Positions 50,001 through 62,572 of a stretch of 64,000 nt of DNA are shown here, in pieces (within the stretch, counting starts at the first letter, position 1; every line of letters begins with the position of its first letter). Location: assembly GCA_036023115.1 (NCBI GenBank), contig JAYKKT010000048.1, positions 5,108,001 through 5,172,000 of the forward strand. Direction: 5' to 3'. The translations under genes and the position numbers were made by a program. The stretch is from Brasenia schreberi (taxonomy: Eukaryota; Streptophyta; Magnoliopsida; Nymphaeales; Cabombaceae). A model generated the notes under the pieces. The model was not told the origin of the DNA, searched no databases, and saw only the letters and a program-made list of their open reading frames with translations.

Positions 50001-53000
50001 ATAAGTTCTCAAATACAATGAGAACATAGACGCTTAATCAGGTAATAGGTACCATAACTCTAAGAGTTTGTCCAGAAATTTTTTTTATGGTAAAAGGGTT
50101 TAGCCAGGATTAATCACAGGTTTTTTGACTTTATATTTGAAATTTTTCATAATGTAAATGGCATGCAGGTTTCTCACGCCAGAAGCATTTTCCGTAAAGC
50201 AGCAGACAAACCAGAAATCCAAAAACAAATGCCTGGAAGTAGTACAAGAAAGAAACTTCACCTGCTTTTCAGTTGGTTCCCATATTGTGATCAAGCCTCT
50301 CCTAGAAGCTCTTGCACATTCGGATTTTCTGGTTGTTACACTAACTACCTGCACCCTACGAAAAGGAGTAACCTCTCTTGATCTTAAACCAGCTGCGTCC
50401 AATGCCATCTTAACCCTTTTCTGAATCTCAGAGTTGTGCATTTCCTGAGATATCCAGATGCCTCAATGGCTATATCTCAATTAAGTTCAAAAGATAAGCA
50501 GATCCCATCAAATACAAACCTCTTTCTTTGCCTGGTAATTTTTGTAAGCAACAAGCTGCTGCAATGTTAAAGTTGCCATTAGCATTTCAGGCTCTGCAGA
50601 TGTCTCAAGGAGCTCAAAGATATGAGCCCCTTCACTTTCATTATCAACCATACAAGAGGAACCGAAGTTCTCAGCATGCAACTCTGACATAATTCCTTCC
50701 TCAATAACAGTACATCTGGCAACAAGAAATTAAAACAAGTCATTAAGTGAATTCAGAAACCTTTTTGTGAGATCCTTATTTCTAAGGTTAACACTGTTAG
50801 GAATGTACCAAGATGAGACACACAAGTTTTACATCCTATGCCACCAGGGAGGAGCATGCAACAAAACCTAGATGAGAGGAAAGTACTATGTGGTCAATCT
50901 CATACAAGTTTCATTGCTCTCTTTGCAAGTGGGATTCTTGAGAAAACATACAACAGAGGGTAACAGAGTTAGATCCCAGGCATTAAATAATCAAGTTCAA
51001 GCCAACAGGGTGAACAAATCAGGTAATCTGGCCCAAAATATTGATAGTCTTTTCAAACTCAGTTATTACAGTCAAAGAACTGATGTATGAAGTAGAGTAA
51101 GTTCTTCTCTAACAAAGAGACACTGAGAAACCCTCCGAGTGATGAATATTTGAAAAAGACTGCGAGTGATGAATATTTCCTGCACATCTTATAGACCAAC
51201 AGCACGTTATACTTAGTAGTCCAAAATCAGTGGATGGTTGGCAAACGATTTTTACCTTTGTTTGTATGTTTGTTGCAATTTGGTTTCCATTCTCTCTGAT
51301 CTAATGACAAATCCTCCTTGTTGAAGCCTAAGAGACCAAATAAAATGTGATGATGGTAATCAAAAAGTGAATTACAGTGCTTGCAACCTTCCACCAGTTC
51401 TTATGTTACCTCTCAAATTCCACCAGTTCTTATGTTACCTCTCTCTATATAGTAGTGGATACATCCTTGTGATCCCAACAAGTGTCCGCACAACTGGACC
51501 TCCATCAACCTTGATACACCTGAACGAAAGTGGAGCTCGGTAGCCCTTGCCTGTAAATTTACAAAGCTGAGAATGTAGATAGGAAAAATCAAATGCATTA
51601 TAGTAAGTAATGTTAGTCTTCATAAACTGCAAAAAGGAAGAAGCAGATCCTCATGCTTACAGAATCCCAGTCGTCCAGCCCAATGAGTGCGATAAGTTCC
51701 ATTTGTGTGGAGTAGCAATGCAACCTCATTACCAGCCTTCAAACAGAAGCAAGTTTACACACACACACACACAGATAGAGGGAGAGAGAGAGGTCGCTAT
51801 CTTATATTTTACCTGAAGGGGACTCACAGGTGCAGACCAGCCCAACAAGCTAGCTCCCCATACCTGCAAAATAAACAACATAAGTAGCAGAAATTTCCAA
51901 GTATATAAGTGAAATGAGATTGTGAATGTACCCGAAGTTTCTGTCCTAAAAAGAGTTTTCCTAAAGCAAGTTGTTTGGATAATGGTACATCCAAGATGGC
52001 ATTGAGAGAATACCTATGCAAAGAAAAGAGGGGCATAAAAACTTGAAGCAACTAATAGTAGCTTGAAGCGTATGAAAACATAAGACATGCTCACCAGCCA
52101 TCAGTTAGCTCTATTTTGGCAGGATTTGCTGAATAACTGACAGAGGTGAAACTGCTGGGTGTTGCCCTTGTGCCCTCTAAGGTGTTCAACCTCTCAGTGG
52201 GATAGGATCGAACAGCGGAAATACATAAAATCATCATTGAGGTACACGATGCATCACCCTCTAAGATTTTCTTAATTGCTGATCTATGTCCATGATTTAC
52301 TTCTCTCTCATACCTGTTTCAAAACTATGATGATTTGAACACTAAAATATCCAATCATATTTAATCGAAAAAAATGCATGAACAAGTCACCTGTATTTCA
52401 ACTCCTCAAGTACATTAGGTACTGTCAAGAATTTTCCATTAGCTTTAGCAGGATAGCACCTTTCAAGAGAAGCAAGTTTCCATACTATCCACTTGTAGTG
52501 GTTATGAACCCATCTGAAGAAAAGATAGAAAAGTAGACAACTTTATTTAAGATTGAGATGACGGAGAAACTCAATTGTCGATACTGTGCTTATGCACGTG
52601 CATATTAATTGACAGAACACTTCTAAATATTATATTAATACATGATATCAATTCAACTTAAAGTCAGGGAATATATTTTCTTTGCAACAAAAAAAGGTCC
52701 TTCTATGGGTATCCCTTTATGATATAAATCTGTTTGAGTTTTATGGTTTTACTGTTTGAGTATGTGAAATTCACATAGATAGGATAACATGTTAGTTTTC
52801 ATTGTATAATGAGTGTTGAACGTTAAAATCTTTTATAATGCATTAAACACTTTGTTTTAAAGATACGTAGGAATAGGATACACCATTTACGTCACACTAT
52901 GCATATATGGCCTTGAATGACCATAATATTGTTAGGAGTTACATGTATTTAGTATTTATAGCTTAAATTGATTTAAAATGTGTGAATCAACATTCATTTG

Positions 53001-54289
53001 ACTTCTTTAAAATTAATTATTAGTTGATAGATTTTCTTTTCTACACTGCTAAATCTGCATAGGAGTTTAGGAGATTACTTATGTGGGACTTCACCACATA
53101 AGGATCATGCATAAGAGATGTTAAATGCTACTGATGGTACGGTAGACAGTTGAAGCAACAATTATCAATAATTCTTGTGTCGCCCTTTCAAGCCATTCAC
53201 CGCATTAGGTGCTGTCAGATTCACGGGGCACCGTAACTCCTATGAGGTCACTTGTTCTAGTACTATTCTCTCCTAAGTACCCTTAACTTTTGAGTTCCAA
53301 ATGATTTGCTGCATTAGTGTTAGAAGATTTTACCCCGTATTAAAAGATCACACAAAACATTATGCTGACTACCTAATGCAAACCACCCCTATCTGCTAGC
53401 CCGGTGACCAACTAGGAAGGGTGAACTCTGACTGCACAAGGAATTCAACAGTAGCAGCAATAACAAAATATTAAAATGACAATGAAATCATAAACTAAAG
53501 CTACAAGTCATTCGCCATTAGTGAAGCCCTTATCTGTAATCCATGTCACACAAAAATGAACATATCCAAAGATATGACACGTGTACACTTGATACAATAA
53601 AGAGTTTGTGGAAAAACAAGGATCAAGAATCACAAGAATAATATACTAATAATTCGGAATCCCAAACCTATGCATCAAGATGGTCATCATGGCCAACTAA
53701 GTTAGTATGAGATACATATAAGCAAGAATAACGGATGCACCTGCCACACTTGCGAATTGCAAGATACAACATTACCTGGGTCCTGAACAACTAATTATAG
53801 ATATTTGATTATCTCTGTTAAGTCTATACACAGTTAATGAACTTATGAAGCTCCTCAAAATGAATGTTCTCGCAGACCCATCAAACAGTAGTAATTAAGG
53901 TTGCTTAACGCACATAACACTAAGAATTTCATACGTAAAAGCAGTATGGTGTCTTGATATACATCTATTCTTGGATATAATATCACATATAAAAGCAGAA
54001 ATTTCTTTAAACGAGGGTTGAACATTTAAACCCTTAGTTTTAAAGGAAAACAGAGAACATGGATAAAGGTCAAATGTACTCTTTACTGCAGTTCAGGAGG
54101 GAAGCTCCTGAATCAATTAGCATGTTCCAGAGGTCTTCCGAACCAATCTGTGAAAACTCAGGCCCAGAAGTGAATGTAAACTTGGCTGCAGAATCTGCAT
54201 TCATGCACCTCAACTCCTCTGGTAGATTTTCTGCCTAAAACACAAATTTATGGCATCAAAGAATGAAATATTTAAATACAAGCTGCCAA

Positions 54290-54361
<72 letters not shown>

Positions 54362-55831
54362 TATATATATATATATGCATATATATATATATATGCATGT
54401 ACGTGTGTATGTGTATACTAGATTAAGTTTTCAAACCAAGTTGCCATGGCATGGAGGCAGTTGGAAAAATTCAACCAAGCTCCTCCTGTGGTGCTGGAAA
54501 GGATAATGGACAGAGATCCTTCTCTTGCCAGGGGTTTCACCAGTGGCAACTGACAAAGCTAGTTCAAAGTTTACGAATTAGTTTATAGAAGCCACAACAG
54601 TGAAAATAAGTAAAAAAATGTTAGACTTTACCAGGCTCTGGCTGTGTATCATTGAAAGGAAAAGCATTGACCAAAGGGGGAAAGAACCTGAACAGTAACA
54701 CAGAATATGATTTAGGGAGCCCAATATTATGATTTGGACTTAGCTAGAGAAGTTATGTGAATGCAAGAGAGAACCTTGAGCGGCGTGGTTGTTTGAAAGG
54801 AGATACAGAACTTCTCTGCCACAATCTCCTCTTTTCACCTATAGTGGACTGCCGACCAGAATAAGTTGCTCTCAACCTAACCTGAAGATCTCCAGTCTCT
54901 GCGTGAATGTTATTTGAAATACAAACAAGTGGCCCGTTTTGTAGTTTACTTGGACAACAATCATCTCCTGGCAAATTGTTACTCATGGGAGAATTAAAAG
55001 ATGGCGCCTCTGAACCAGATGCTTCCCTCAACAAGGATGGTGCACTTGCTTCTCTCTCTGTAGGCTTCCTCAAGTAGTCACCAGGATCAACAGGCTTGTG
55101 CAGATCCCCTCGAGAAGTAAAATTCAAAGAAGCAGATTGGAATATGTCTGGCATTGCAGAAATTCCAAAACCAGATTGTGCCTTATTTGTCAAGGCTTCA
55201 CATTTTGCATGGTTTTGATCCAATTTGGGAATGCACAGAGTGTTCTCTTTGTTGCAGAAACTCCGCTTCAAGTCTTCACCCTCTGAAGGAAAAGAAAACA
55301 TAGAATCACAGGAACTCATATCGCCAGATAACAATCCAAACTCAGAGGCACCGAGAAGGTTCATTGCACGTTTTAGTGCATCGCTAGACACTGACATAGA
55401 TCTTCCACCAGCAGTTTGAAACATTATTGGTGGATCTTTAGCAGCAAAGTCATGCATAAGAGAGCCAAAAGTATTGGCATGTACAACCATTTCTGGTTGT
55501 TTCTCTGATAAATGCATGCATGGACCATCTGGTGGCTGCTTATAACTAGAATTGAGACAGGACCTATTTTCGAACAGAACCTCTGAATTCTCTATATAAC
55601 TGTCTCCAGAAGTTCCACCACCATACTGTAGATCCTGACCTGTATAGGAAATATTGCTTAGAAAGGACTCACAACCTTCAGGATATTGAGCCTGATTACT
55701 CTGTGAATGAAAGAGGTTATTAGCTCTATCAAAACTTTTGGAAGATAAACGTATAGTTTTTCCAGAAGCTGTCTGAAAAAGGGAGCTTGAGAAACAAGAT
55801 CGTGCACTAGAAGTATCCTCACACATTTGAC
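40849..55831 (-). CDS. BRCA2: BRCA2 homologue, 3' part of gene (5' exons not located)
   Basis: Eighteen exons on the minus strand: 55831-54775, 54687-54632, 54549-54437, 54234-54080, 52513-52391, 52313-52095, 52013-51932, 51863-51813, 51736-51661, 51550-51439, 51327-51256, 50715-50520, 50444-50262, 44006-43864, 42093-42031, 41939-41735, 41261-41097, 40896-40849. All have GT-AG borders and the phases agree, giving 1,038 residues to TGA 40849-40851. BRCA2 loads RAD51 onto resected DNA in meiosis and repair. The first exon shows two BRC repeats, [19 protein letters not shown] (about 55790-55720) and [19 protein letters not shown] (about 55425-55350). The helical domain follows ([20 protein letters not shown]), then OB folds ([43 protein letters not shown]) and the C-terminal folds ([18 protein letters not shown], [10 protein letters not shown]). 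Upstream exons are not identified; one 19-bp candidate is 57193-57175. The intron 50261-44010 holds a LINE. Confidence 0.92.
42352..42540 (-). mobile_element. SINE-like short RTE derivative in a BRCA2-side intron
   Basis: About 190 bp. On the minus strand it carries the RTE 5' block (CCGGATGAAGGAGGGTTGTG, CTTCCGACAGCCAGCG) joined directly to the RTE 3' end (CATGTAGCCGATCCC, AGTATGGGAAA, TTGTTATTGTTGT). All coding sequence is absent. Flanks share AGAGAGAAR-type sequence, which may be an imperfect target duplication in low-complexity DNA. It lies between the exon starting at 42093 and the one ending at 43864. Confidence 0.8.
44297..46106. mobile_element. Terminal-repeat element(s) with GGTAC / GGGTGCGG subterminal repeats
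   Basis: The left end, CTATGTTACATGGATATGGG, is an imperfect inverted copy of the right end (…ACCCGTACCCGTGTAACATAG). Within it, GTGTCGGGTGCGGC at about 45416 is inverted at about 46035-46051. Several GTACC/GGTAC motifs cluster at 45240-45360. No transposase frame is present. It may be two nested non-autonomous DNA transposons of hAT-like style. No clear target duplication was found. Confidence 0.55.
46485..49407 (-). mobile_element. RTE-type LINE inserted in a BRCA2 intron
   Basis: The element occupies 46502-49390 (2,889 bp), flanked by a perfect 17-bp direct repeat TTGTTTTGATCAAAGCA at 46485-46501 and 49391-49407. It is in the same orientation as BRCA2. The endonuclease frame (49322-48804) shows [18 protein letters not shown] and GGDLNGHVG. 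Reverse transcriptase follows (47962-47144 and 47041-46532), with [20 protein letters not shown] and LEKAYDRV, but the catalytic box reads FAYD where FADD is expected. The 3' end is a TTG-repeat tail. The 5' UTR present at 60889 is missing, so this copy is slightly 5'-truncated. Stops and frameshifts make it inactive. Confidence 0.93.
54291..54410. repeat. (CA)n(TA)n compound microsatellite in BRCA2 intron
   Basis: About 28 bases of (AC)n, then (AT)n interrupted regularly by ATGCAT at 54356, 54374 and 54394. It lies in the intron between exons 54549-54437 and 54234-54080, upstream of the acceptor at 54235. The tract could form hairpins or cruciforms and is likely polymorphic. Confidence 0.93.
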
Positions 55832-57383
55832 CTGCACAGAAATTTTGATGACATATTAAAGTGTGCAAACTAAACAAAAAGCAAGCAGACAGATAACATG
55901 TTCAGAATACCGCAAGGGCAACTCTTCAAGATACGGTTTCCTTTTATCATGGACCATACTATTGTATAACTGCCTCAGGAGAATATGCAAAATTCATCCT
56001 TAAAGCATAAAGAACAAGAAAACATATCAAAAGAATAACCTCCCACTTGGGGCATTACAGGAGGGACCCAAAAGACCATTGCGCCAAGACAAACATCACA
56101 AATAATGTTATTCCAAGGATGGACATCTTTTACAGATGGAGTGTGTTTATGTATCCACACTCGACAGTGTTGAATGCTTTAGTGCATCATTACAGGAAAT
56201 CATTAATATTATTATAATTTATATAAACATCTGCATATGCTCTCTTAGCATTCATAGTGGGCCCCAAGACATCAAGCATGCATAGGCTCGTTCTGTGGTC
56301 CAACAGCATTATATAATGCCACTCTTTTTTAATCTCTGTTAGCCTCAATGTGTTACTTCTAAGCCAATTATTTTATTACACTCTGAGAACATAATTACTA
56401 ACTAGATCAATACTATCTCCTAACTGCAGAATCGTACATACCAATATGCTATTGACTTATTCAACAACAGCAGCAACAATTAAGCCTTTTCCCATACTAG
56501 ATGGGGTCAGCTACGTGGATTCTTTATTCCATAGAGCTCGATCATGTGCCATGCTATTGACTTATTGAATGATTGAAAACAGCTACTCTTCATTTGTTTA
56601 TGCATTGTTTGAAATTGATTAGTAACACTTGCAATTTAATGAAAAGGTCATCAGAGTGTTCTGTCTTGTCATAGCTCTTGCAAAATATAGATAAAGAGTA
56701 CCATGTTGCTATATATAAAAGAATTACAATATTAAAAAAATTATTGGAGGTTAGGTTGAAAGGGTAGAAAATGAGCTTGTGATTCATCATAACATGCAAT
56801 GCAAACTGTATCATATTGATATTGAATATGATTTTGTAAGCATAACAGAAAACTGTATTATTGACAAACCTTATGGTTGAGCTACCATACTTTTATTTTA
56901 TACTCTTGTGATATTAGTAAACAAGTAAGTTCAGATAAGCGGTGTTTATACATCACCTAGCTGCTTAGAGCGTCAGCTGCATATGTGGCACCAAATGCCA
57001 CTGAGAATATAGGAACAAAGTCTATTATTCCAGTTCTTTGTGTGCTTGCAATATGTATACTTACAAGAACACCAAATAGGTATATGAATGACTTGTTTCA
57101 TTGATACAAAAAATTTCAAACAATAGTGCAAGTCTAAAACATTTCATCTCAAGTAAAGAAAAAGCTCCACAAACCTATTTCAGCTGATAACCTCTGAACA
57201 TTAAAGCAATTTGACAGATAATGAGAGAAACAAGTTTCTTTCATAACCAGGTTGCCCTAGTATAGAATACAATATAAGGAACTATTTGTATGTTTGTTGT
57301 GACTTTATGGCATTCCCTCCATGAGTACCTTGAAAGCAAAAGCACAGATGTTTCTTTGTTGAGAGAAGAGTTACAAGATCATA
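55832..57383. other. Region upstream of the first located BRCA2 exon, probable intron
   Basis: No further BRC repeat was found in translations of the minus strand. A 19-bp candidate exon at 57193-57175 has AG before and GT after, and its phase would join the exon at 55831 without a stop, reading RLSAEI. This is weak evidence. The region also holds the LINE tail at 56462-56550. Confidence 0.45.
56446..56566 (-). mobile_element. 89-bp RTE LINE 3' tail with 16-bp target duplication
   Basis: The insert at 56462-56550 begins with CAACAACAGCAGCAACA and continues with the LINE 3' terminus up to ATCATGTGCC. It is flanked by the perfect 16-bp repeat ATGCTATTGACTTATT at 56446-56461 and 56551-56566. 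It has the same orientation as the 46502 LINE. Confidence 0.92.
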
Positions 57384-60300
57384 ATCATAAGCAGTGTTAT
57401 CCATATCGTATCGTGGGCCACCACGATACGATACGGGAGCCCGTATCGTGAAACCCACAGTATCGCACCGTATCGTTTGATACGGGCCGTATCGTGCGAT
57501 ACAGGCGACACGTCCTGGGACCCTTATAAAGGGTCCCGGGCCGACTGAAACCCGCGATTTTTTGCAGGTTTTCTCTTTCTTCTTGGGTTCCTCAAGCTCC
57601 CTAAGAGCCGATTTTCACTTCCTTAGTGTTCAAAGCTCCAAAATCGTGCCCTACGGTGCCCATGCAAGCCTCCAAACTCGGATTTTGGTATATTTTTAAT
57701 ATTTTTTTCATTATTTTCCTTTATATTTGTTGTTTTTTGTGTTATTTAGGTTTTTTTTTTTGAATAACAAAATATGAAGTTATTAAGTGTGTGTATACGG
57801 TTTTTATTGCATTCATGAAGTGGAAGACACTCGATTTCAGTGTTATTTGAAGATTAGGGGATTTACGAAGTGCTTTTATTTTCAGATTTTTGTTTGAATT
57901 AAAGTACTCCATTGAGATGGCAGGAAGGGGTTTGATGATCCGGCATGGCAATGGGGTATACCAATTGAGGGTTCAAGGTTAAAAATCAGATGCTTATTTT
58001 GTGAAAAGGTGGTTAGTGGTGGAATTTCAAGGTTGAAACACCACCTAGCAGGAACCAGGAAAGAAGTTGCTCCATGCACAGGCAGAGTTAGAAGTTTGCC
58101 AGAAGGTATTAAATGGCAATGCCTACAGATGATTGAGAACATACAAGAACGGAGACAACAAAAGAATGATTTTCAGATGTATGAAGAAGCTGATGATGCT
58201 ACTGCCACAGGATTTGGATTCACTTATAGTTTGCCTTCAGATGCTCGAACAGAGATTGGTAGTAGCAGTTCACGAGCACCTACTAGAGGAAAGAGGGTTG
58301 CAGCTGAAGACTTTGGAGGTGGCAGAAGAGGAAGTTCAATAAGGAGTAGAGGAAGAGCTTCTTCTTCTAACATACATTCATTCTTTCCTCCTTCCACTAC
58401 ACCTGGTGCTCAACCAGGAATTCGTGCTGCTATGGCTTCACAACAACTGCATGATCAGGCAGACCTTGCAGTGGGAAGATGGTTTTATGATGTATTCATT
58501 CCATTTAATGCAGCAAATAGTTTTCATTTTCAAGCAATGGCAGATGCAATTGCAAACATTGGTCCAGGATACAGGATGCCCTCTTATCAGAAGTTGAGAG
58601 GAAAGATATTAGATCAGACCGTGATTGAAGTGCAGTAATACTGTTCGACTTTGAGACAATCGTGGAAGGAAACAAGATGCACTATCATGACAGATAGATA
58701 GACCGATAGGCGAGGAAGGACATTGCTAAACTTTCTTATATATTGTCCTAAAGGACTCATGTTTTTAAGATCTCTAGACATGTCAGAGGAGAGGCACACT
58801 GCAGAGATCCTACGAGAAGAATTTGATAAGATTATACAGGAGGTTGGGCTACAGAATGTGGTCCAATTGATTACAGGTAATGCAGCTAACTACAAAGCAA
58901 CTGGGAAGGAGTTAACTGATATTTATGGGACTTTCTACTGGACACCATGTGCAGCCCATTGTTTAGATCTCATCTTCGAGGACATTGGTGAGATGGATGA
59001 AATAAAGGCAGCAATTGAGTGTTGCCAAGATATTACAAAATTCATTTACAACCATGCATTTGTTTTGTGTATGATGAGGAGATATACAGAAGGTGCAAAG
59101 CTTCTTCGCACAGCTGTAACTCAGTTCGCAACAAACTTCTTATCTGTACAAAGTATTGTGAGACAGAAGCAAGCTTTGAAGAGAATGTTCTCCTCAGATG
59201 AGTGGCAACAATTTGCAGAGTTGCCTCAAAACAGAAGAAATAGAAAGTTGAATGAGATTGCAGAAACAATTTTTAGAAGTTCATTTTGGAATGCATGTGT
59301 CAGATTATTGAAAATTATTTGTCCATTAGTGAAAGTTTTGAGATTGGCTGATAGCGAGGAAAAACCATCTATGGGCTACCTTTATGAAGCCATGGACAGG
59401 GCAAAAGAAGCCATCAGAAATAATTTTAATGGAAAAAAGAGAGATTATGTGCTCATGTGGAAAATAATTGATAGTAGATGGAATAAACAATTGCATCAGC
59501 CTATTCATGCAGCAGCATATTATCTAAACCCATCATTCAAGTACTCAGGAACCTTCAAAATGGACGGTGAGGTTAATCGAGGAATCATTGATTGTATCGA
59601 CAGATTAGTCCTTGATGAGAGCATAGCAGATGTGATACATCGAGAGATGGAGATATATGATAATGCTCTTCACTTGATGGGTTTGCCTGTTGTAATTTGC
59701 AACCACTCTACGATGCGTCCAGGTACATTGTTTATTTTCATATTTAAGTTGCATCTTACATTACTGTGGATTATTATGTCTCTAATGTTTGTATTTTTTT
59801 TACAAATGTTTGGTGGAACAGGTTTGGAAGTGATTGTCCAAACCTTAGAGATTTTGCAGTCAGAGTCTTAAGCTAGACCTGTAGTGCAACAGGTTGTGAA
59901 AGAAATTGGAGTGTTTTTGAACGCATCCATACAAAAAAGCACAACAGGTTGGAACACAAAAGGCTTAATGATTTGGTTTATATTCGTTGTAACATGCGCC
60001 TTCGTGAAAGGTAATGTTGTATTACTTTCAAATTTTTAATTCAATATTATTTAACTTCAGTTTTCAATTGTTAATATTACTTACTAATTGTTTATCTTTG
60101 TTTGTGTCGTAGGCAATTAAAAAAAGTAAATAGAGAAGAAAGTCAGTTCGATCCAATAAGTTTGGATAATTTTGATATATTAGAAGATTGGGTTGTGAAA
60201 GACACTGAAGAAAATGCCCTCCTAACAGAAGAAGACGTTGCCTGGATTAATTTGGAAGGAGCGCAACAACATTATGGAGATGAAGAATTTGATTTTGAAG

Positions 60301-60724
60301 ATGAAGGTGTGGGCGTGGCTGATGATGATGATGAGGATCTACAACAAGGAGAAGATGAAGATTATTTAGTTGATAATCCTTATTACAATTTGTAAAATGT
60401 AACATTATATGTAACTGTAGTGTACTGTAAAGTTGTAAACTATGTCTGTATTTTATTTTTTGGATTCAAAATATGTAAATTTGGATGCAATTGTTAAATG
60501 TTGAATGCTCAATCTGTACTAAACTTACATTATATGAATTTAAAGCAATTATCAGATTTTTCCAGATTTGTTTCGATTTTTTTTCGATTTTTTACTAATT
60601 TTTATTGATTTTTAATTAATTTTTACATTATTTTAATATTAAACTACGATACGATACGATACGCCCGTATCGTGGAGCCCAGCGATACACGATACGATAC
60701 GCGTCAGACAACACTGATCAGAAG
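57384..60724 (+). mobile_element. hAT transposon, autonomous type but mutated
   Basis: The element spans 57392-60716 (3,325 bp). Its ends read CAGTGTTATCC and, inverted, CAGTGTTGTCTG. Flanking 8-bp target duplications are ATCATAAG (57384-57391) and ATCAGAAG (60717-60724), with one mismatch, as expected for hAT. Both ends carry clusters of GTATCGTATCG / CGATACGATACG, the subterminal repeats that hAT transposases bind. The transposase lies between, on the plus strand. Confidence 0.93.
57917..60395 (+). pseudogene. hAT transposase with BED zinc finger (DUF659 type), inactivated
   Basis: The BED finger is read at 57930-58075 (DPAWQWGIP, CLFC, then LKHHLAG). The ATG at 57917 is out of frame with it. 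DUF659 follows at about 58470-58830 (FIPFNAANSFHFQAM), and the hAT dimerisation part (NWSVFERIHTKKHNRLEHKR) lies near 59900-60000. Introns are read at about 59722-59812 and 60011-60112. The last exon ends in an acidic tail at TAA 60393-60395. Lesions are TAA at 58636-58638, TAG at 58699-58701 where the family has the Trp of DGWTDRRGRT, and TAG at 59874-59876 where Gln is expected. In addition, a second-intron acceptor reads TG rather than AG, and TDNAxNY is TGNAANY. It is therefore not active. Confidence 0.88.
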
Positions 60725-60888
60725 TATCTGGATCAGGAAAAATTACTAGTGAATCCTCATTGCCAACCCCGAAAAGCAAAACTTGCCTGTAACTTATCAT
60801 TGACTCGGTTGAATCGAAGTGTTTGTGATATTCCTATTCAGGTATCATACTAAAATTTTAACTCGCATGTGTGAAGAAAATAGGTAAA
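60725..60888. other. Flank between hAT and RTE elements, possible ancestral exon
   Basis: If the hAT and one target copy are left out, the minus strand reads openly from about 60770 across the insertion site to about 57280, roughly 60 codons, starting after a possible acceptor TTACAG. The peptide (contains GVGNEDSLVIFPDPDTSDYD) matches nothing I recognise and is not BRCA2-like. It may be chance. Confidence 0.25.
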
Positions 60889-62560
60889 CTCCGCCAATGT
60901 AAGGGATCACTCTTGCATTGCCAGTCCTAAGCTCGGATAAATGAGGAGGGTTGTGTTAGGCTTCCGACAGTCAGCGTAAAGCTTTATCGGATTTTTATAC
61001 CATGGATTACACAAATTATGAGCATTGATTTGGAGCATCCCCACCTAGCTACGCGTTGCAGAGCCCGAATATTATGATAAGTAATCAAGGGCCACTATAT
61101 TTTCGCTCCGGATGTAGTGAATCAATTGCAGAGAGGGATCCCACATCATAGACGGGTGTGGGTAAAGAAATTAGTCCCGCTACATTGTCGTCCGAATGTA
61201 GTGAATAATTTACGGAGATGGTCTCCACATTTTTAATATGGACGGATGGGAGATTAAGAAAGCTAGTCCTAGATAATAAGATTTGTATTGGTTCTTGCAA
61301 TATCGGAACATTATTCACTAAGCTAATGGAGGTAGTAGATACTATGATTCAGAGAAAGATTCATATTCTATGTTTACAAGAGACAAAGTGGGTTGGAGAA
61401 AAAGCAAAGGAGATAGAGGATACAGGTTTTAAATTATGGTACTCAGGTAAGGAAAAGCATCGAAACGGAGTTGGTATTATCATAAATAAAGATTTAAAGG
61501 ATAGTGTAGTAGACATACAACGATATGATGACTGAATCATGACGTTGAAATTAGTGTTAGGAGCAGAGGTTTTGAATATAGTTTGTGCTTATGCACCTCA
61601 AGTAGGCCTAGAAGATAGTTTAAAGATAACTTTTTGGGAAGAGTTATATAAGGTGATTCAAATGATTCCACAAAGGGAGATGATTTATTTAGGAGGAGAC
61701 TTAAATGGACATGTCGATAAAGAGGCGTTAGGATATCAAGGTATTAATGAAAACTTTCGTTTGGGGGATATAAATGAGGAAGGTAGGGAGATTTTAAATT
61801 TTGCTATGGCATTTGATCTCTTTATAGTCAATACAATCTTCAAAAAACGAGATGAACATTTAAGAGTTGGAATTCCAAGGTAAAGATTGCAAGGTAATTT
61901 CAAGAGAAAGTTTAATCACCCAATATCGACTATTAGTTATGGATTTACAAATAAAAAAATGGGCAAAGAAGAAAAGAGTGCATCGAGCTATTCGGACTAA
62001 ATGGTGGAACCTTAAAAGCGAAAAAGAAGATATATTTAAACAGAAAGTCCTTCAAGGAGAGGCTTGGAATTATGTTGGTACACCTTGTGATATGTGGAAC
62101 AATATGGCTATACATATTATGAAAGTGGCGAAAGATGTCTTAGGTGAATCTAAGGGAGGTGTACCGGCACAAAAAGACGCTTGGTGGTGGAGTGAAGTAG
62201 TGCAAAATAAAATAAAGACAAAGAGAGCATGTTACAAATTACATTATGCTAAGAAAACTAGTGAAACTTTAGAGGCTTGAAAGCAAAGAAGGAAGCGAAA
62301 AAGGCTGTCAGTGAAGCAAAAGCTAAAATTTAGGAGGATTTATATAAAAAAAAAACTCAACTCAAAAGAGGGTGAAAGAGATATTTTTAGGATAGCTAGA
62401 GCTAGAGATAAGAAAACTAAAGATCTTAATTATGCTAGATATATTAAAGACAAGGATGAAAAATTTTAGTGGCAAATAATGATATAAGAAATAGATGGAA
62501 AAACTATTTTTATAAGCTTTTTAATGAAAATAATGTTGAAGAATATGAGTTTAGAGTCAG
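60889..62560 (+). mobile_element. RTE-type LINE, 5' half
   Basis: It starts at ACTCCGCCAATGTAAGGG and includes about 330 bp of 5' UTR, then the apurinic-type endonuclease in frames 61218-61535 and 61539-61883 ([36 protein letters not shown]). A TGA at 61533-61535 and a deletion near 61880 (the SQTQIDYF part of the endonuclease is gone) break it. The linker to reverse transcriptase continues to about 62555 and then stops before the RT core. It is complementary in content to 12883-14100, which keeps the RT and lacks the endonuclease. Confidence 0.88.
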
Positions 62561-62572
62561 TTTTAGTAAATT

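Noticed and set aside
54080..54087. Alternative donor at 54087 (CA|GTAAAG) for the BRCA2 exon starting at 54234
   Set aside because: It looks like a stronger donor but shifts the frame at the next exon. The donor after 54080 keeps the frame and gives the expected [12 protein letters not shown] join.
55975..56160. Minus frame upstream of BRCA2 as a possible 5' exon
   Set aside because: No BRC motif or acceptor/donor pair in the required phase.
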